Of a DNA stretch of 64,000 bases, positions 1 to 9,063 are shown piece by piece (within the stretch, counting starts at the first letter, position 1; every line of letters starts with the position of its first letter). This stretch comes from Pseudomonas sp. MPC6 (GTDB lineage Bacteria > Pseudomonadota > Gammaproteobacteria > Pseudomonadales > Pseudomonadaceae), in contig NZ_CP034783.1 in the NCBI RefSeq assembly GCF_006094435.1, forward strand, positions 2,445,001 through 2,509,000, written 5' to 3'. Position numbers and translations under genes: made by a program. Under the pieces are notes generated by a model. The model did not search any database, was not told where the DNA came from, and saw only the letters and a list, made by a program, of their open reading frames with translations.

Positions 1-1298
1 CCCGGCTGGAGGAGGGCGAAAGCCATCCGGAGCAGGTCGACTTCTCGCTCAGGCAACTGCTCGATGAGGTACTGACGCTGCTGGAACCGCGAGGGTTGAG
101 CAATGGCACGCAACTGCAGTGTCGGGTTGATCCGCAGGTCGACGATCGTTGTCGTGGCGCCGAGCAGTTTTTACGTCAGGTGTTGAGTAACCTGTTGGCC
201 AACGCCATCAAGTTCACCGAGGCCGGACACATCAGCGTCGACGTCGCGCTACTGGCCGCGGGCGACCCGGCCACAGGGCAACGCCTGCGGTTCAGCGTGA
301 CCGACAATGGCATCGGCATCGCGGCGTCGGTGCAGGAAAAGATCTTCGAGCGCTTCACCCAGGCCAGCGAAGACGTGGCCCAGCGTTATGGCGGTACCGG
401 GCTGGGACTCGCCATCAGTAAACACCTGGTGCAGTTGCTCGGCGGGCGCATCGGAGTCGACAGCCAGGAAGGGCAGGGCAGTTGCTTCTGGTTTGAGCTG
501 ACGCTGCAACCGGCTTTGGCCGCGGCGCCTGTCACGCGCGCCACTTCACCGGTTCAGCCGCTGGGCATTCTGGTGGTCGAAGACGTGGCGCTGAACCGCG
601 AGGTGGTCAGCGGCCTGTTGGAACGCGACGGGCATCGGGTCAGCCTCGCGGAAGATGCCGAGCAAGCGCTGGAACTCTGCCGCCGGCACTCCTTCGAGCT
701 GATTCTGCTCGATGTGCATCTGCCGGGCATGAGTGGCGTCGAACTGAGCAAGCTGATCCGCCGCACACCGGGGCCCAATCAACACAGCCGGATCTTCGCC
801 CTGACTGCCAGCGTGCAGCCGGCGCTGGTGCGCGGTTATCTGGATGCCGGCATGCAAGGCATTCTCGCCAAGCCGCTGAAGCTCGACAACCTGCGCCAGG
901 CACTGGCCGGTGAACGGCCGATGCCCGAGCCGGCAGCGGACACTCATCCGCTGGGCGGGCAACTGATGGACTGGCAGTTGCTGCACACCCATCGCAGCTT
1001 GCTCGGCGAGCAGAAACTTCAGGGTTTGCTGGGGGTGTTGCGCGACTCGATTGCCCAGCACCGCGTGGCGCTGCTCGAAGCCATCGAAGCCGGTGACTGT
1101 ACCGAGGTTGCGCATCTGGCCCACCGTTTGGCCGGGAGTAGTGACTCGCTGGGCTTTTGCGCCTTGGCCGAGGTCTTGCGCGCCCTGGAAGTGGCGGCAC
1201 TTGTCAACGACACGGCGGCGGTGCAAGCGCTGGTGCCGAGGTTTCATGGGGTGTTGCAGGGTTCGCAAGCGGTACTGGCGGACGTGTTGCACGCCTGA
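1..1298 (+). CDS. aruS: Hybrid sensor histidine kinase, C-terminal part (AruS-like); 5' end outside the window
   Basis: The reading frame is open from base 3, so the sensor and HisKA parts lie upstream of the window. What remains is, in order, a HATPase domain with N box (NAIKFT), G1 (DNGIGI), F box (IFERFTQ) and G2 (GGTGLGLAI), then a receiver domain (ILVVED, phospho-acceptor Asp in LLDVHLPG, Lys in AKPL), and finally an HPt domain with the phospho-His in AHRLAG. It would pass phosphate by His-Asp-His-Asp relay to a separate response regulator. In Pseudomonas aeruginosa the AruRS system lies beside a permease and the aruIH genes and controls the arginine transaminase pathway. The same neighbours follow here, which is why I call it AruS. 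The domain call is firm and the name rests on synteny. Confidence 0.85.
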   Translation, partial: RLEEGESHPEQVDFSLRQLLDEVLTLLEPRGLSNGTQLQCRVDPQVDDRCRGAEQFLRQVLSNLLANAIKFTEAGHISVDVALLAAGDPATGQRLRFSVTDNGIGIAASVQEKIFERFTQASEDVAQRYGGTGLGLAISKHLVQLLGGRIGVDSQEGQGSCFWFELTLQPALAAAPVTRATSPVQPLGILVVEDVALNREVVSGLLERDGHRVSLAEDAEQALELCRRHSFELILLDVHLPGMSGVELSKLIRRTPGPNQHSRIFALTASVQPALVRGYLDAGMQGILAKPLKLDNLRQALAGERPMPEPAADTHPLGGQLMDWQLLHTHRSLLGEQKLQGLLGVLRDSIAQHRVALLEAIEAGDCTEVAHLAHRLAGSSDSLGFCALAEVLRALEVAALVNDTAAVQALVPRFHGVLQGSQAVLADVLHA

Positions 1299-1423
1299 CG
1301 TACAAAATCGTTACGACTTTGTACAACTTTGATCTTCAGCTTCAACGCGAACTTACATGGCTTTCCAATAATCGGCACAACCGCGCTTGACGCGGTCTTC
1401 GAAGCTTATTGGAGATAATAATA

Positions 1424-1498
1424 ATGAACTGCCGTAAAGCTGATCTTTCCCCGCGCGATGACCTCCTGTCATCCGCCGCGCACCTCGCCCAGTCTTGA
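1424..1498 (+). CDS. Possible 24-residue leader peptide ahead of the permease
   Basis: A short frame begins at an ATG that follows a good ribosome site (GGAG, 1411-1414) by nine bases and ends 11 bases before the permease ATG. The peptide starts MNCRKADLSPRDD and resembles nothing I know. A perfect inverted repeat, ACCGCG-cttga-CGCGGT, lies just upstream at 1380-1396. The placement fits a leader translated in line with the permease, or an attenuator-like control element. Its translation is unproven. Confidence 0.35.
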   Translation: MNCRKADLSPRDDLLSSAAHLAQS

Positions 1499-1509
1499 GA
1501 GGTGCTGCC

Positions 1510-2922
1510 ATGAGCGAATCTATCGAACGTAAAGGCATCCAACTGACCCGAGCCTTGAAAAGCCGGCACATTTTCATGCTGTCGCTGGGCGGGGTGATTG
1601 GCACCGGGTTGTTCATGGGCTCGGGCGTCACCATCAACCAGGGCGGGCCGATGGGGGCGATCCTGGCTTACCTGGTGGCCGGCTTCCTGATGTACCTGGT
1701 GATGGTCTGCCTCGGCGAGCTGTCGGTGCAGATGCCGGTGTCCGGCTCGTTCCAGACCCATGCGACAAAGTACATCGGGCCCGCCACCGGGTTCATGATC
1801 GGCTGGGTGTACTGGATGAGCTGGGCGACCACGGTCGGCCTGGAGTTCACCGCGGCGGGCATGTTGATGGTGCGCTGGTTTCCGAGCATTCCCATCTGGT
1901 ATTGGTCGGCCCTGTTCGTGGTGGTGCTGTTCGGGTTGAACGCCCTGGCCACTCGCGCCTTCGGTGAAGCGGAATACTGGTTCTCCGGGATCAAGGTGGC
2001 GGCGATCCTCGGTTTTATCATCGTGGGGGTCCTGGTGATTTTCGGCGCGATACCGCTGACCAGCGGCGCCCCGGCGCCGATGATGACCAACCTGATCGGC
2101 GACTCGCTGTTCCCCAACGGTCTATCGGCGGTGTTCGCGGTGATGATGACGGTGGTCTACGCCTTTCAGGGCTGCGAAATCATGGGCGTTGCCGCCGGCG
2201 AAACCGACCAGCCGGAAAAGAGCATCCCCAAGGCGGTGCGCAACGTGGTGTTCCGGGTGCTGATCTTCTATGTGCTCGCCATCGTGGTGCTGTCGGCCAT
2301 CGTTCCATGGCAGCAGGCCGGGTTGATGGAAAGTCCGTTCGTGCAGGTGTTCGACATGGTCGGCATTCCTTACGCCGCCGACTTGATGAACTTCGTGATC
2401 CTCACTGCGATTCTCTCGGTGGGTAACTCCGGCCTGTATGCCTCGACGCGGATCCTCTGGGCCATGTCGAAAACCGGCATGGCCCCGAAAAGCCTCGCGC
2501 CCTTGAGTTCTCGCGGCGTGCCGTTGCGGGCGCTGAGCATCACCCTGTGCTTTGCCCTGGTGTCGCTGCTGACCAGCTTCATTGCCGCCGACACCCTGTT
2601 CATGGTGCTGATGGCCGTCAGCGGCATGGCCGGTACCGTGACCTGGATCGTGATCGCGCTGGCGCAGTATAAATTCCGTCGCGCCTTCATCCGGGAAGGC
2701 GGCCAGCTCAGCGACCTGAAATACCGCGCACCGTGGTTCCCGTTCCTGCCGCTGCTGTGCATCGCCTTGTGCTGCTCGCTGTTCGTATTCCTGGCGCTGG
2801 ACGAGACGCAGCGTCCGTCGCTGTATTGGGGTTTTGGTTTTATTGCCCTGTGCTATGGCGCTTACTTCCTGACCAACCGCAAGCGCCAGGCTGATATGGC
2901 GCAGACGGTGCCGACGGTTTAA
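1510..2922 (+). CDS. APC-family amino acid permease
   Basis: A 470-residue inner-membrane proton-coupled amino acid importer. After a polar N-terminus ending in LTRALKSRHIFML comes the family motif GGVIGTGLFMGSG in the first helix, and about twelve hydrophobic segments follow, as expected for the APC superfamily (LysP, GabP, AnsP type). The ATG at 1510 is chosen over an upstream TTG because it has GAGAGG placed correctly before it. The gene occupies the place of PA4981 in the P. aeruginosa aru locus, between the sensor kinase and the catabolic genes. Uptake of arginine or another basic amino acid is therefore a reasonable guess. The substrate cannot be read from the sequence. Confidence 0.88.
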   Translation: MSESIERKGIQLTRALKSRHIFMLSLGGVIGTGLFMGSGVTINQGGPMGAILAYLVAGFLMYLVMVCLGELSVQMPVSGSFQTHATKYIGPATGFMIGWVYWMSWATTVGLEFTAAGMLMVRWFPSIPIWYWSALFVVVLFGLNALATRAFGEAEYWFSGIKVAAILGFIIVGVLVIFGAIPLTSGAPAPMMTNLIGDSLFPNGLSAVFAVMMTVVYAFQGCEIMGVAAGETDQPEKSIPKAVRNVVFRVLIFYVLAIVVLSAIVPWQQAGLMESPFVQVFDMVGIPYAADLMNFVILTAILSVGNSGLYASTRILWAMSKTGMAPKSLAPLSSRGVPLRALSITLCFALVSLLTSFIAADTLFMVLMAVSGMAGTVTWIVIALAQYKFRRAFIREGGQLSDLKYRAPWFPFLPLLCIALCCSLFVFLALDETQRPSLYWGFGFIALCYGAYFLTNRKRQADMAQTVPTV

Positions 2923-2960
2923 GCCGGCAAAACACTGTAGGAGCAGCCGGTCGCCCCCCT

Positions 2961-3050
2961 GTAGGGGCTGGCTTGCCAGCGAAGGCGGCGTGTCAGTCGA
3001 CACATGTATTGGCTGATAGACCGCCTTCGCTGGCAAGCCAGCTCCTACAG
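2961..3050. repeat. Inverted pair of REP elements (REPIN) in the 2923-3280 gap
   Basis: The 358-base gap between the permease and the crotonase gene holds two inverted copies of the REP core, one at 2961-2987 (GTAGGGGCTGGCTTGCCAGC followed by gaaggcgg) and its reverse complement at 3021-3050. They are separated by about 33 bases. REPINs of this type are spread by RAYT transposases in Pseudomonas. The rest of the gap is AT-rich and probably holds the promoter of the next operon. Confidence 0.85.
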
Positions 3051-3280
3051 GGATCTCCTCGACCTCAAGCCCCCCCGTATTCAGTTGTTCGAAGATGTAA
3101 CAGTTTTTCCGAAGGTATCTGTGATTCCTAATTAATCTGTTTAAAAACAACAAGTTATACAGATTATACGGCTGTTACAAACACCCAGGCCACAGGATTG
3201 CCGTCTTACTGAACACTCGTTTAGTATGGTCGCCATGTCGCTCCCTCCCTCATGCCAAACACAACAATTCGAGGACTCGT

Positions 3281-4072
3281 ATGACTACTCAATCTTCTCT
3301 GCTCAGTCAGGTCGAAGCGGGTGTTGCCTGGATCACGCTCAACCGTGCCGCGCAACGCAACGCGCTGGACATTCCGACACTGAAAAGCCTTCACGCCTTG
3401 CTCGACCAATACAACGTCGATCCGGCGGTGCGAGTGATCGTGCTGACCGCGACCGGCCGCAGTTTCTGCGCCGGTGCCGACCTCGCCGAATGGGCCGAAG
3501 CCGAGGCCCGCGGTGCGCTGGAAAGCTACGGCTGGACGGAAACCGCCCACGCCATGATGAGCCGTCTGTACAGCCTCGATAAACCGACCATTGCCGCGAT
3601 CAACGGCACCGCCGTCGGCGCCGGGATGGATTTGACCCTGTGCTGCGACTTGCGGGTCGCCGCGCAGTCCGCCCGGTTCAAGGCCGGATACACCAGCATG
3701 GCCTATTCGCCGGACGCCGGTGCCAGCTGGCATCTGCCACGGCTGATCGGCACCGAGCAGGCCAAGCGCCTGCTGTTCCTCGATGAACTCTGGAGTGCCG
3801 AGCGCGCCCTGGCGGCCGGCCTGGTCAGCGAAGTCTGCGCCGATGAACAACTGCCAAGCGTGGTGGGCGAACTGGCCGCGCGCCTGGCCAGCGGCCCGAC
3901 CTTCGCGTTTGCCCAGACCAAGCAACTGATGCGTGAAGGCGCCCGGCGCAGCCTGCCGGAACAACTGAGCGCGGAACTCGCCGCCGGTTTGCTTTGCGGT
4001 CGCAGTGTCGATGGCGCCGAGGCCTTGCGCGCAGCGATGGAAAAACGTCCGCCTGCCTTTGTCGGTAAATAA
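3281..4072 (+). CDS. Enoyl-CoA hydratase/isomerase (crotonase) family protein
   Basis: This 263-residue crotonase-fold protein is a normal length and has the CoA-binding and oxyanion-hole features (FCAGADL near residue 66, GTAVGAGMDL near 110). The two glutamates that hydrate the double bond in true enoyl-CoA hydratases are not in place: the first position is Asp in GMDL and the second is Tyr in AGYTS. Instead it has SPDAGASW, resembling the catalytic Asp region of PaaG-type enoyl-CoA isomerases. An isomerase or related reaction is therefore more likely than hydration. It is first in a run of genes reaching to aldehyde dehydrogenase, matching the acyl-CoA genes PA4978-PA4980 of the P. aeruginosa aru locus. 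Confidence 0.82.
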   Translation: MTTQSSLLSQVEAGVAWITLNRAAQRNALDIPTLKSLHALLDQYNVDPAVRVIVLTATGRSFCAGADLAEWAEAEARGALESYGWTETAHAMMSRLYSLDKPTIAAINGTAVGAGMDLTLCCDLRVAAQSARFKAGYTSMAYSPDAGASWHLPRLIGTEQAKRLLFLDELWSAERALAAGLVSEVCADEQLPSVVGELAARLASGPTFAFAQTKQLMREGARRSLPEQLSAELAAGLLCGRSVDGAEALRAAMEKRPPAFVGK

Positions 4073-4138
4073 GCTTGGCCAATAAATCCGGCATCGCAGC
4101 CCTCGAATAAAAACGATTATCGAAGAACAGGTAGCGTT

Positions 4139-5299
4139 ATGAATTTCCAGCTGACCCAAGAACAAGACATGTTGGTGGACGCGGTACGCAGTTTTGTCGC
4201 CAAGGAACTGCTGCCCCATGAAGAAGCGGTGGATCGTGCCGATGAAGTGTCGCCGGAACTCGCCGCGCAGATTCGCGGCAAGGCAGTGGCGGCGGGTTTC
4301 TATGCCTTCAACATGCCTGAAGAAGTCGGCGGAGGCGGGCTCGACTACCTGTCCCAGGCCTTGATCGAACGCGAACTGTCCAAGGTGTCGTGGGCGCTGC
4401 ATGTGTTCGTCGCACGCCCGTCGAAAATCCTCATGGCCTGCACCGGCCAGCAGATCCAGGACTATTTGCTGCCGTGCATCCAGGGCGAAAAGATCGACTG
4501 CTTCGCCCTCACCGAACCGGGTGCCGGCTCCGATGCCAATGCGATCAAGACCCGTGCCGTGCGCGACGGCGACGACTTTGTGTTGAACGGCAGCAAGCAC
4601 TTCATCAGCCATGCCGGCCACGCCGATTTCGCGATTGTCTTCGCCGTGACCGACACCTACGAACACAACGGTCGCCAGCGCAACGCCGTGACCTCGTTCC
4701 TGGTCGACCGGGGCACGCCAGGCATGACGATCCGTCGCGGGCCCAAGTGCGTCAGCAACCGCGGTTATCACACCTATGAAATGTTCTTCGACGATTGCCG
4801 CGTCCCGGCCTCCAAAGTGCTCGGCGAAGTCGGCAAGGGCTGGGAAGTGGCCAATGCCTGGCTGACCGCCGGGCGGGTGATGGTCGCCGCCAACTGCGTC
4901 GGCCAGGCCCAGCGGGCGTTGGACGTTTCGCTGCAATGGGCGGCGGACCGCAAGCAGTTCGGCCAACCCATCGGCACCTATCAAGGGGTGTCGTTCAAGC
5001 TGGCCGACATGGCCACGCAAATCCGCGCGGCCGAACTCTTGACCCTGCACACCGCCTGGAAAATGGATCAGGGCAGCATGACCGACGGCGAAGCCGGGAT
5101 GGCCAAGTTGTTCGCCAGTGAAGTGCTCGGGCGCGTGGCCGACGAAGCGGTGCAGATTTTCGGCGGCATGGGCTTGATGGACGAAGGTCCGGTCGAGCGC
5201 ATCTGGCGCAACGCCCGGATCGAGCGCATCTGGGAAGGCACCTCGGAGATCCAGCGTCACATTATTTCCCGCGAATTGCTGCGGCCGCTGCTGCGCTGA
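4139..5299 (+). CDS. Acyl-CoA dehydrogenase
   Basis: A 386-residue FAD enzyme of usual family length that would oxidise an acyl-CoA to the 2-enoyl-CoA and pass electrons to ETF. It has the FAD and substrate signature FALTEPGAGSDA near residue 122, the second signature QIFGGMGLMDEGPVERIWR, and the catalytic Glu in WEGTSEIQR near the C-terminus, as in short- and medium-chain dehydrogenases. It lies 66 bases after the crotonase gene and 18 bases before the acyl-CoA synthetase gene. A dehydrogenase acting on a thioester made by that synthetase is the simplest reading. The substrate is not known. Confidence 0.88.
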   Translation: MNFQLTQEQDMLVDAVRSFVAKELLPHEEAVDRADEVSPELAAQIRGKAVAAGFYAFNMPEEVGGGGLDYLSQALIERELSKVSWALHVFVARPSKILMACTGQQIQDYLLPCIQGEKIDCFALTEPGAGSDANAIKTRAVRDGDDFVLNGSKHFISHAGHADFAIVFAVTDTYEHNGRQRNAVTSFLVDRGTPGMTIRRGPKCVSNRGYHTYEMFFDDCRVPASKVLGEVGKGWEVANAWLTAGRVMVAANCVGQAQRALDVSLQWAADRKQFGQPIGTYQGVSFKLADMATQIRAAELLTLHTAWKMDQGSMTDGEAGMAKLFASEVLGRVADEAVQIFGGMGLMDEGPVERIWRNARIERIWEGTSEIQRHIISRELLRPLLR

Positions 5300-5317
5300 T
5301 CAGGTCGGAGAACAGAC

Positions 5318-7417
5318 ATGTCCCAACAGATTCGCGACAACCTCAAACGCCTGCTCGCGCCGCGCCACCTGGCATTCATTGGCGGGCGGAGCATGGCCCG
5401 TGCGCTCAAGCGATGTGCCGAGGGCGGTTATCAAGGCCAGATGTGGCTGGTCAACCCGCAGCACGACAGCCTCGAAGGCGTGCCCTGTGTGCGTAGCGTA
5501 GCGGACCTGCCGTGTGGCCCGGACGCGGTGTTCATCGCCACCAACCGCGAGCTGACCTTGACCTGTGTCGCCGAACTGGCGGCCAGGGGCGCGGGCGGGG
5601 CTATTTGCTACGCCTCGGGTTTCGCCGAGACCGGCGCGCAAGGCCAGGCCCTGCAAGACCAGTTGCTCAAGGCGGCTGGCGACATGGCCTTGCTCGGCCC
5701 CAACTGCTACGGCTTGCTCGATTACCTGCACAGCTCGGCCCTGTGGCCGGTCGCCCATGGCGGCAAGACCGTGGAGAAGGGCGTTGCGGTGCTGACCCAG
5801 AGCGGCAACTTTGCCTACAACCTGTCCATGAGCGACCGCTCGTTGCCGGTGGCCTATATGGCATCAGTCGGCAACCAGGCGCAACTGGGCATCGCCGAGC
5901 TGATGGATGTGCTGCTCGACGAGCCGCGCGTCACCGCGATCGGCCTGCATCTGGAAGGCCTGAAAAACGTTCCGGGCTTTGCTCGCGCGGCACACAAGGC
6001 GCTGGAAAAAGGCATTCCGATCATTGCGCTGAAAACCGGGGTGTCGCAGATCGGCGCCGAATTGGCCCTCAGCCACACCAGCTCGCTGGCCGGTTCCGAT
6101 GTGTTGTACGACAGCCTGTTCGAGCGCCTCGGGGTGATTCGCGTCAGCGGTCCGGTGAGCTTTGTCGAAACCCTGAAAGCCGCTGCCTGCGGCAATCTGC
6201 CGGCGGGCAACAGCCTGATCGCCCTGGCCTGTTCCGGTGGCGATGCGGGTTTGATTGCCGACTATGCCGAACGCAATGACTTGAGCCTGCCCAAGCTCGA
6301 TGAAAGCCAGCGGATCGAGCTGGATCAAGTGCTGCCGAGCTACGCCAACCTGGTCAACCCGCTGGATTTCACCACGGCGATCTGGGGTGACCGCGAAGCG
6401 CTGGACAAGATGCTCGACAGCGCCCTGCGCACCGCAGCCGACGCCGCGGTACTGGTGCTCGATTACCCCTCGGAGGCCACCGGCGAGCGCAAGGAATGTG
6501 ACCTGCTGCTGGAGCTGTATTGCGCGGCGTTGAGCCGTCACGGCAAGACCGGTTTCGTCACCTCGGCCTTTCCCGAACTGCTGCCGGCCAGTGCTCGCGA
6601 ACGTCTGCATGCGCGCGGTGTAGCGGCATTGCAGGGCGTCGAGGATGGCTTGGCGGCGTGGGGGCGGATCGCCGGTTATCAGCGCAAGCGCCTGGCGCTG
6701 CTGGCACTCGGTGAGTCGGCGCTGGTGCCGCTGTGCCCGCAAGCGCTGGAAGGCGAGGGGCAACTGCTGGATGAATGGCAATCCAAGCAGGCCTTGCGCG
6801 CCTTCGGCCTGCCGACACCGCAAGGCGTGTTGAGCACGCCGGACGAGGCGTTGCACGCGGCGAATTCACTGGGTTATCCACTGGTGCTCAAGGCGGTCAG
6901 CGCCGAGCTGCCGCACAAGACCGAAGCCGGTGCCGTGGCCCTGAACCTGCGCGATCCGCAGGCCTTGAGCGACGCCCTGGAGCAGATGCGCGCGCGGATC
7001 GCCGACTATGCACCGGGGGTGGCCTTCGATCAGGTGCTGCTGGAGCGCATGGCAACCCCGCCCCTGGCCGAGTTGATCGTGGGGATCAAGCGTGAAACCG
7101 GCTTCGGCCTGGCGCTGGTCATCGGCGCCGGGGGGATTCTGGTGGAGCTGCTCAAGGACAGCCGCAGCCTGCTGTTGCCCACCACTGATGGGGCCATTCG
7201 CCAGGCGTTGTCGAGCCTGCGCAGCGCCGCCTTGCTGCAAGGGTTTCGTGGTCGCGAAGCCGCGGATCTGGAGGCGCTGGTGGCCGCGATCCGCGCCGTG
7301 GCGGACTACGCCTGTGAGAACGCCGGGCAGTTGCTCGAACTCGATGTGAACCCATTGTTGGTCGGTGCCCAAGGCACCACTGCGGTCGATGCGTTGATTC
7401 GCCTCGGCCAAGCTTGA
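5318..7417 (+). CDS. NDP-forming acyl-CoA synthetase (acetate--CoA ligase family)
   Basis: A 699-residue fusion of the two subunits of ADP-forming acyl-CoA synthetases: an N-terminal CoA-binding Rossmann domain, a succinyl-CoA-ligase-like domain with the phosphohistidine region LALSHTSSLAGSD near residue 250, and a C-terminal ATP-grasp domain starting near residue 480. These enzymes activate a carboxylic acid to its CoA thioester using ATP and release ADP and phosphate. The gene lies 10 bases before aruI. The pathway downstream produces 4-guanidinobutyrate, so that acid or one derived from it is an attractive substrate. That link is inference from position only. Confidence 0.85.
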   Translation: MSQQIRDNLKRLLAPRHLAFIGGRSMARALKRCAEGGYQGQMWLVNPQHDSLEGVPCVRSVADLPCGPDAVFIATNRELTLTCVAELAARGAGGAICYASGFAETGAQGQALQDQLLKAAGDMALLGPNCYGLLDYLHSSALWPVAHGGKTVEKGVAVLTQSGNFAYNLSMSDRSLPVAYMASVGNQAQLGIAELMDVLLDEPRVTAIGLHLEGLKNVPGFARAAHKALEKGIPIIALKTGVSQIGAELALSHTSSLAGSDVLYDSLFERLGVIRVSGPVSFVETLKAAACGNLPAGNSLIALACSGGDAGLIADYAERNDLSLPKLDESQRIELDQVLPSYANLVNPLDFTTAIWGDREALDKMLDSALRTAADAAVLVLDYPSEATGERKECDLLLELYCAALSRHGKTGFVTSAFPELLPASARERLHARGVAALQGVEDGLAAWGRIAGYQRKRLALLALGESALVPLCPQALEGEGQLLDEWQSKQALRAFGLPTPQGVLSTPDEALHAANSLGYPLVLKAVSAELPHKTEAGAVALNLRDPQALSDALEQMRARIADYAPGVAFDQVLLERMATPPLAELIVGIKRETGFGLALVIGAGGILVELLKDSRSLLLPTTDGAIRQALSSLRSAALLQGFRGREAADLEALVAAIRAVADYACENAGQLLELDVNPLLVGAQGTTAVDALIRLGQA

Positions 7418-7427
7418 GGATCTGAGC

Positions 7428-9041
7428 ATGCAAAGCAAAACCTTGACCGGCGGCCAGACCCTGGTGCGCCTGTTGGCCAATTACGGCGTCGACACTGTGT
7501 TCGGCATTCCTGGCGTGCATACCCTGGAGCTGTATCGCGGCTTGCCCGGCAGTGGCATTCGCCATGTGCTGACCCGGCACGAGCAGGGGGCCGGTTTCAT
7601 GGCCGACGGCTATGCGCGGGTCAACGGCAAGCCGGGGGTGTGCTTCATCATCACCGGCCCCGGCGTGACCAATGCCGCGACCGCGATCGGCCAGGCCTAC
7701 GCCGACTCGATCCCGATGCTGGTGATTTCCAGCGTCAACCATACGGCCAGCCTGGGCAAAGGTTGGGGTTGCCTGCACGAAACCCAGGATCAGCGCGCCA
7801 TGACCGCGCCGATCACCGCGTTTTCGGCGGTGGCCTTGAGTGCCGAGGATTTGCCCGAGCTGATCGCCCGCGCTTTCGCGGTGTTCGACAGCGAACGGCC
7901 GCGTCCGGTGCATATTTCGGTGCCGCTGGATGTGCTGGCCGCGCCCGTCACGCGTGACTGGAGCAATGAGGTGGTGCGCCGTCCGGGACGCGGCCTGCCG
8001 GCGGCCGAGGCGCTGGATCAGGCGGTGGCGAAACTGCAGGCGGCACGCCGGCCGATGATCATCGCCGGCGGCGGTGCGCTGAATGCCGGCCAGGCGCTCG
8101 AGGCCTTGAGCACGCGGCTGGGCGCGCCGTTTTTCAGCAGCGTCGCCGGCAAGGGCTTGTTGCCGCCGGATGCGCCGTTGAATGCCGGGTCGACCCTGTG
8201 CGTGGAACCGGGCTGGGCGCTGATCGCCGAAGCCGACGTGGTGCTTGCGGTGGGCACCGAGATGGCCGACACCGATTACTGGCGCGAACGTCTGCCGCTG
8301 AATGCCGAGCTGCTGCGGGTGGATATCGACTCGCGCAAGTTCAACGATTTCTATCCGTGCACGGTGGCCTTGCAGGGCGATGCGCGGCACACCGTCATGG
8401 CCTTGCTGGAGCGCCTGCCTGAATCCGCACGCGACGCGAGCGCTGCCATCCAGGCCGTCGACACTTTGCGCAAAGCGGTGAAGAACGGGCACGGCACCTT
8501 GCAGTCGATCCATCAGGCGATCCTCGATCGGGTTTCGGCCGAACTGCCGGACAACGCCTTTATCAGCAGCGACATGACTCAACTGGCCTACACCGGCAAC
8601 TACGCCTTCAGCAGCCAGGCGCCGCGCAGTTGGCTGCACCCGACCGGCTACGGCACCTTGGGTTATGGCCTGCCGGCGGGTATCGGCGCCAAGTTCGGCG
8701 CGCCGGAGCGGCCCGGATTGGTGCTGGTCGGCGACGGTGGTTTTCTCTACACCGCGCAAGAACTGGCAACCGCCGTGGAAGAGCTGGACAGCCCGCTGGT
8801 GGTGCTGTTGTGGAACAACGAAGCCCTGGGGCAGATCCGCGACGACATGCTCGGCCTCGACATCGAGCCGATTGGCGTGCTGCCGCGCAACCCGGATTTT
8901 GCCGCATTGGGCCGCGCCTTCGGTTGCACCGTGACGCAACCCCGCAGCCTGGACGAACTGCAAACCGACCTGCGTGCCGGCTTCCAACGAAACGGCGTGA
9001 CCCTGATCGAACTCAAGCACGCCTGTGCGCTGGTCGGTTAA
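7428..9041 (+). CDS. aruI: 2-ketoarginine (5-guanidino-2-oxopentanoate) decarboxylase, AruI-like
   Basis: A 537-residue thiamine-diphosphate enzyme with the three acetolactate-synthase-type domains. Glu52 in RHEQGAGFMADGYAR is the cofactor-activating glutamate, and the TPP/metal motif runs from GDGGFLYT to the Asn pair in LLWNN near residue 465. AruI converts 2-ketoarginine, made by AruH, to 4-guanidinobutyraldehyde and CO2. The gene is directly followed by aruH, as in P. aeruginosa PA4977-PA4976, although homologues in this family can differ in 2-oxoacid preference. The acetolactate synthase alternative is less likely because no small regulatory subunit gene is present. Confidence 0.88.
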   Translation: MQSKTLTGGQTLVRLLANYGVDTVFGIPGVHTLELYRGLPGSGIRHVLTRHEQGAGFMADGYARVNGKPGVCFIITGPGVTNAATAIGQAYADSIPMLVISSVNHTASLGKGWGCLHETQDQRAMTAPITAFSAVALSAEDLPELIARAFAVFDSERPRPVHISVPLDVLAAPVTRDWSNEVVRRPGRGLPAAEALDQAVAKLQAARRPMIIAGGGALNAGQALEALSTRLGAPFFSSVAGKGLLPPDAPLNAGSTLCVEPGWALIAEADVVLAVGTEMADTDYWRERLPLNAELLRVDIDSRKFNDFYPCTVALQGDARHTVMALLERLPESARDASAAIQAVDTLRKAVKNGHGTLQSIHQAILDRVSAELPDNAFISSDMTQLAYTGNYAFSSQAPRSWLHPTGYGTLGYGLPAGIGAKFGAPERPGLVLVGDGGFLYTAQELATAVEELDSPLVVLLWNNEALGQIRDDMLGLDIEPIGVLPRNPDFAALGRAFGCTVTQPRSLDELQTDLRAGFQRNGVTLIELKHACALVG

Positions 9042-9063
9042 ACCCTCAACAAGGAACAAGCCC

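Noticed and set aside
3221..5260. A 679-codon frame on the minus strand opposite the crotonase and acyl-CoA dehydrogenase genes
   Set aside because: It is the antisense of two well-supported genes in high-GC DNA, its protein has His/Gly/Ala-rich low-complexity composition, and no family pattern is present.
7428..9041. Acetolactate synthase large subunit as the product of the thiamine-diphosphate gene
   Set aside because: There is no small-subunit gene next to it, and its direct neighbour is aruH as in the known aru locus.
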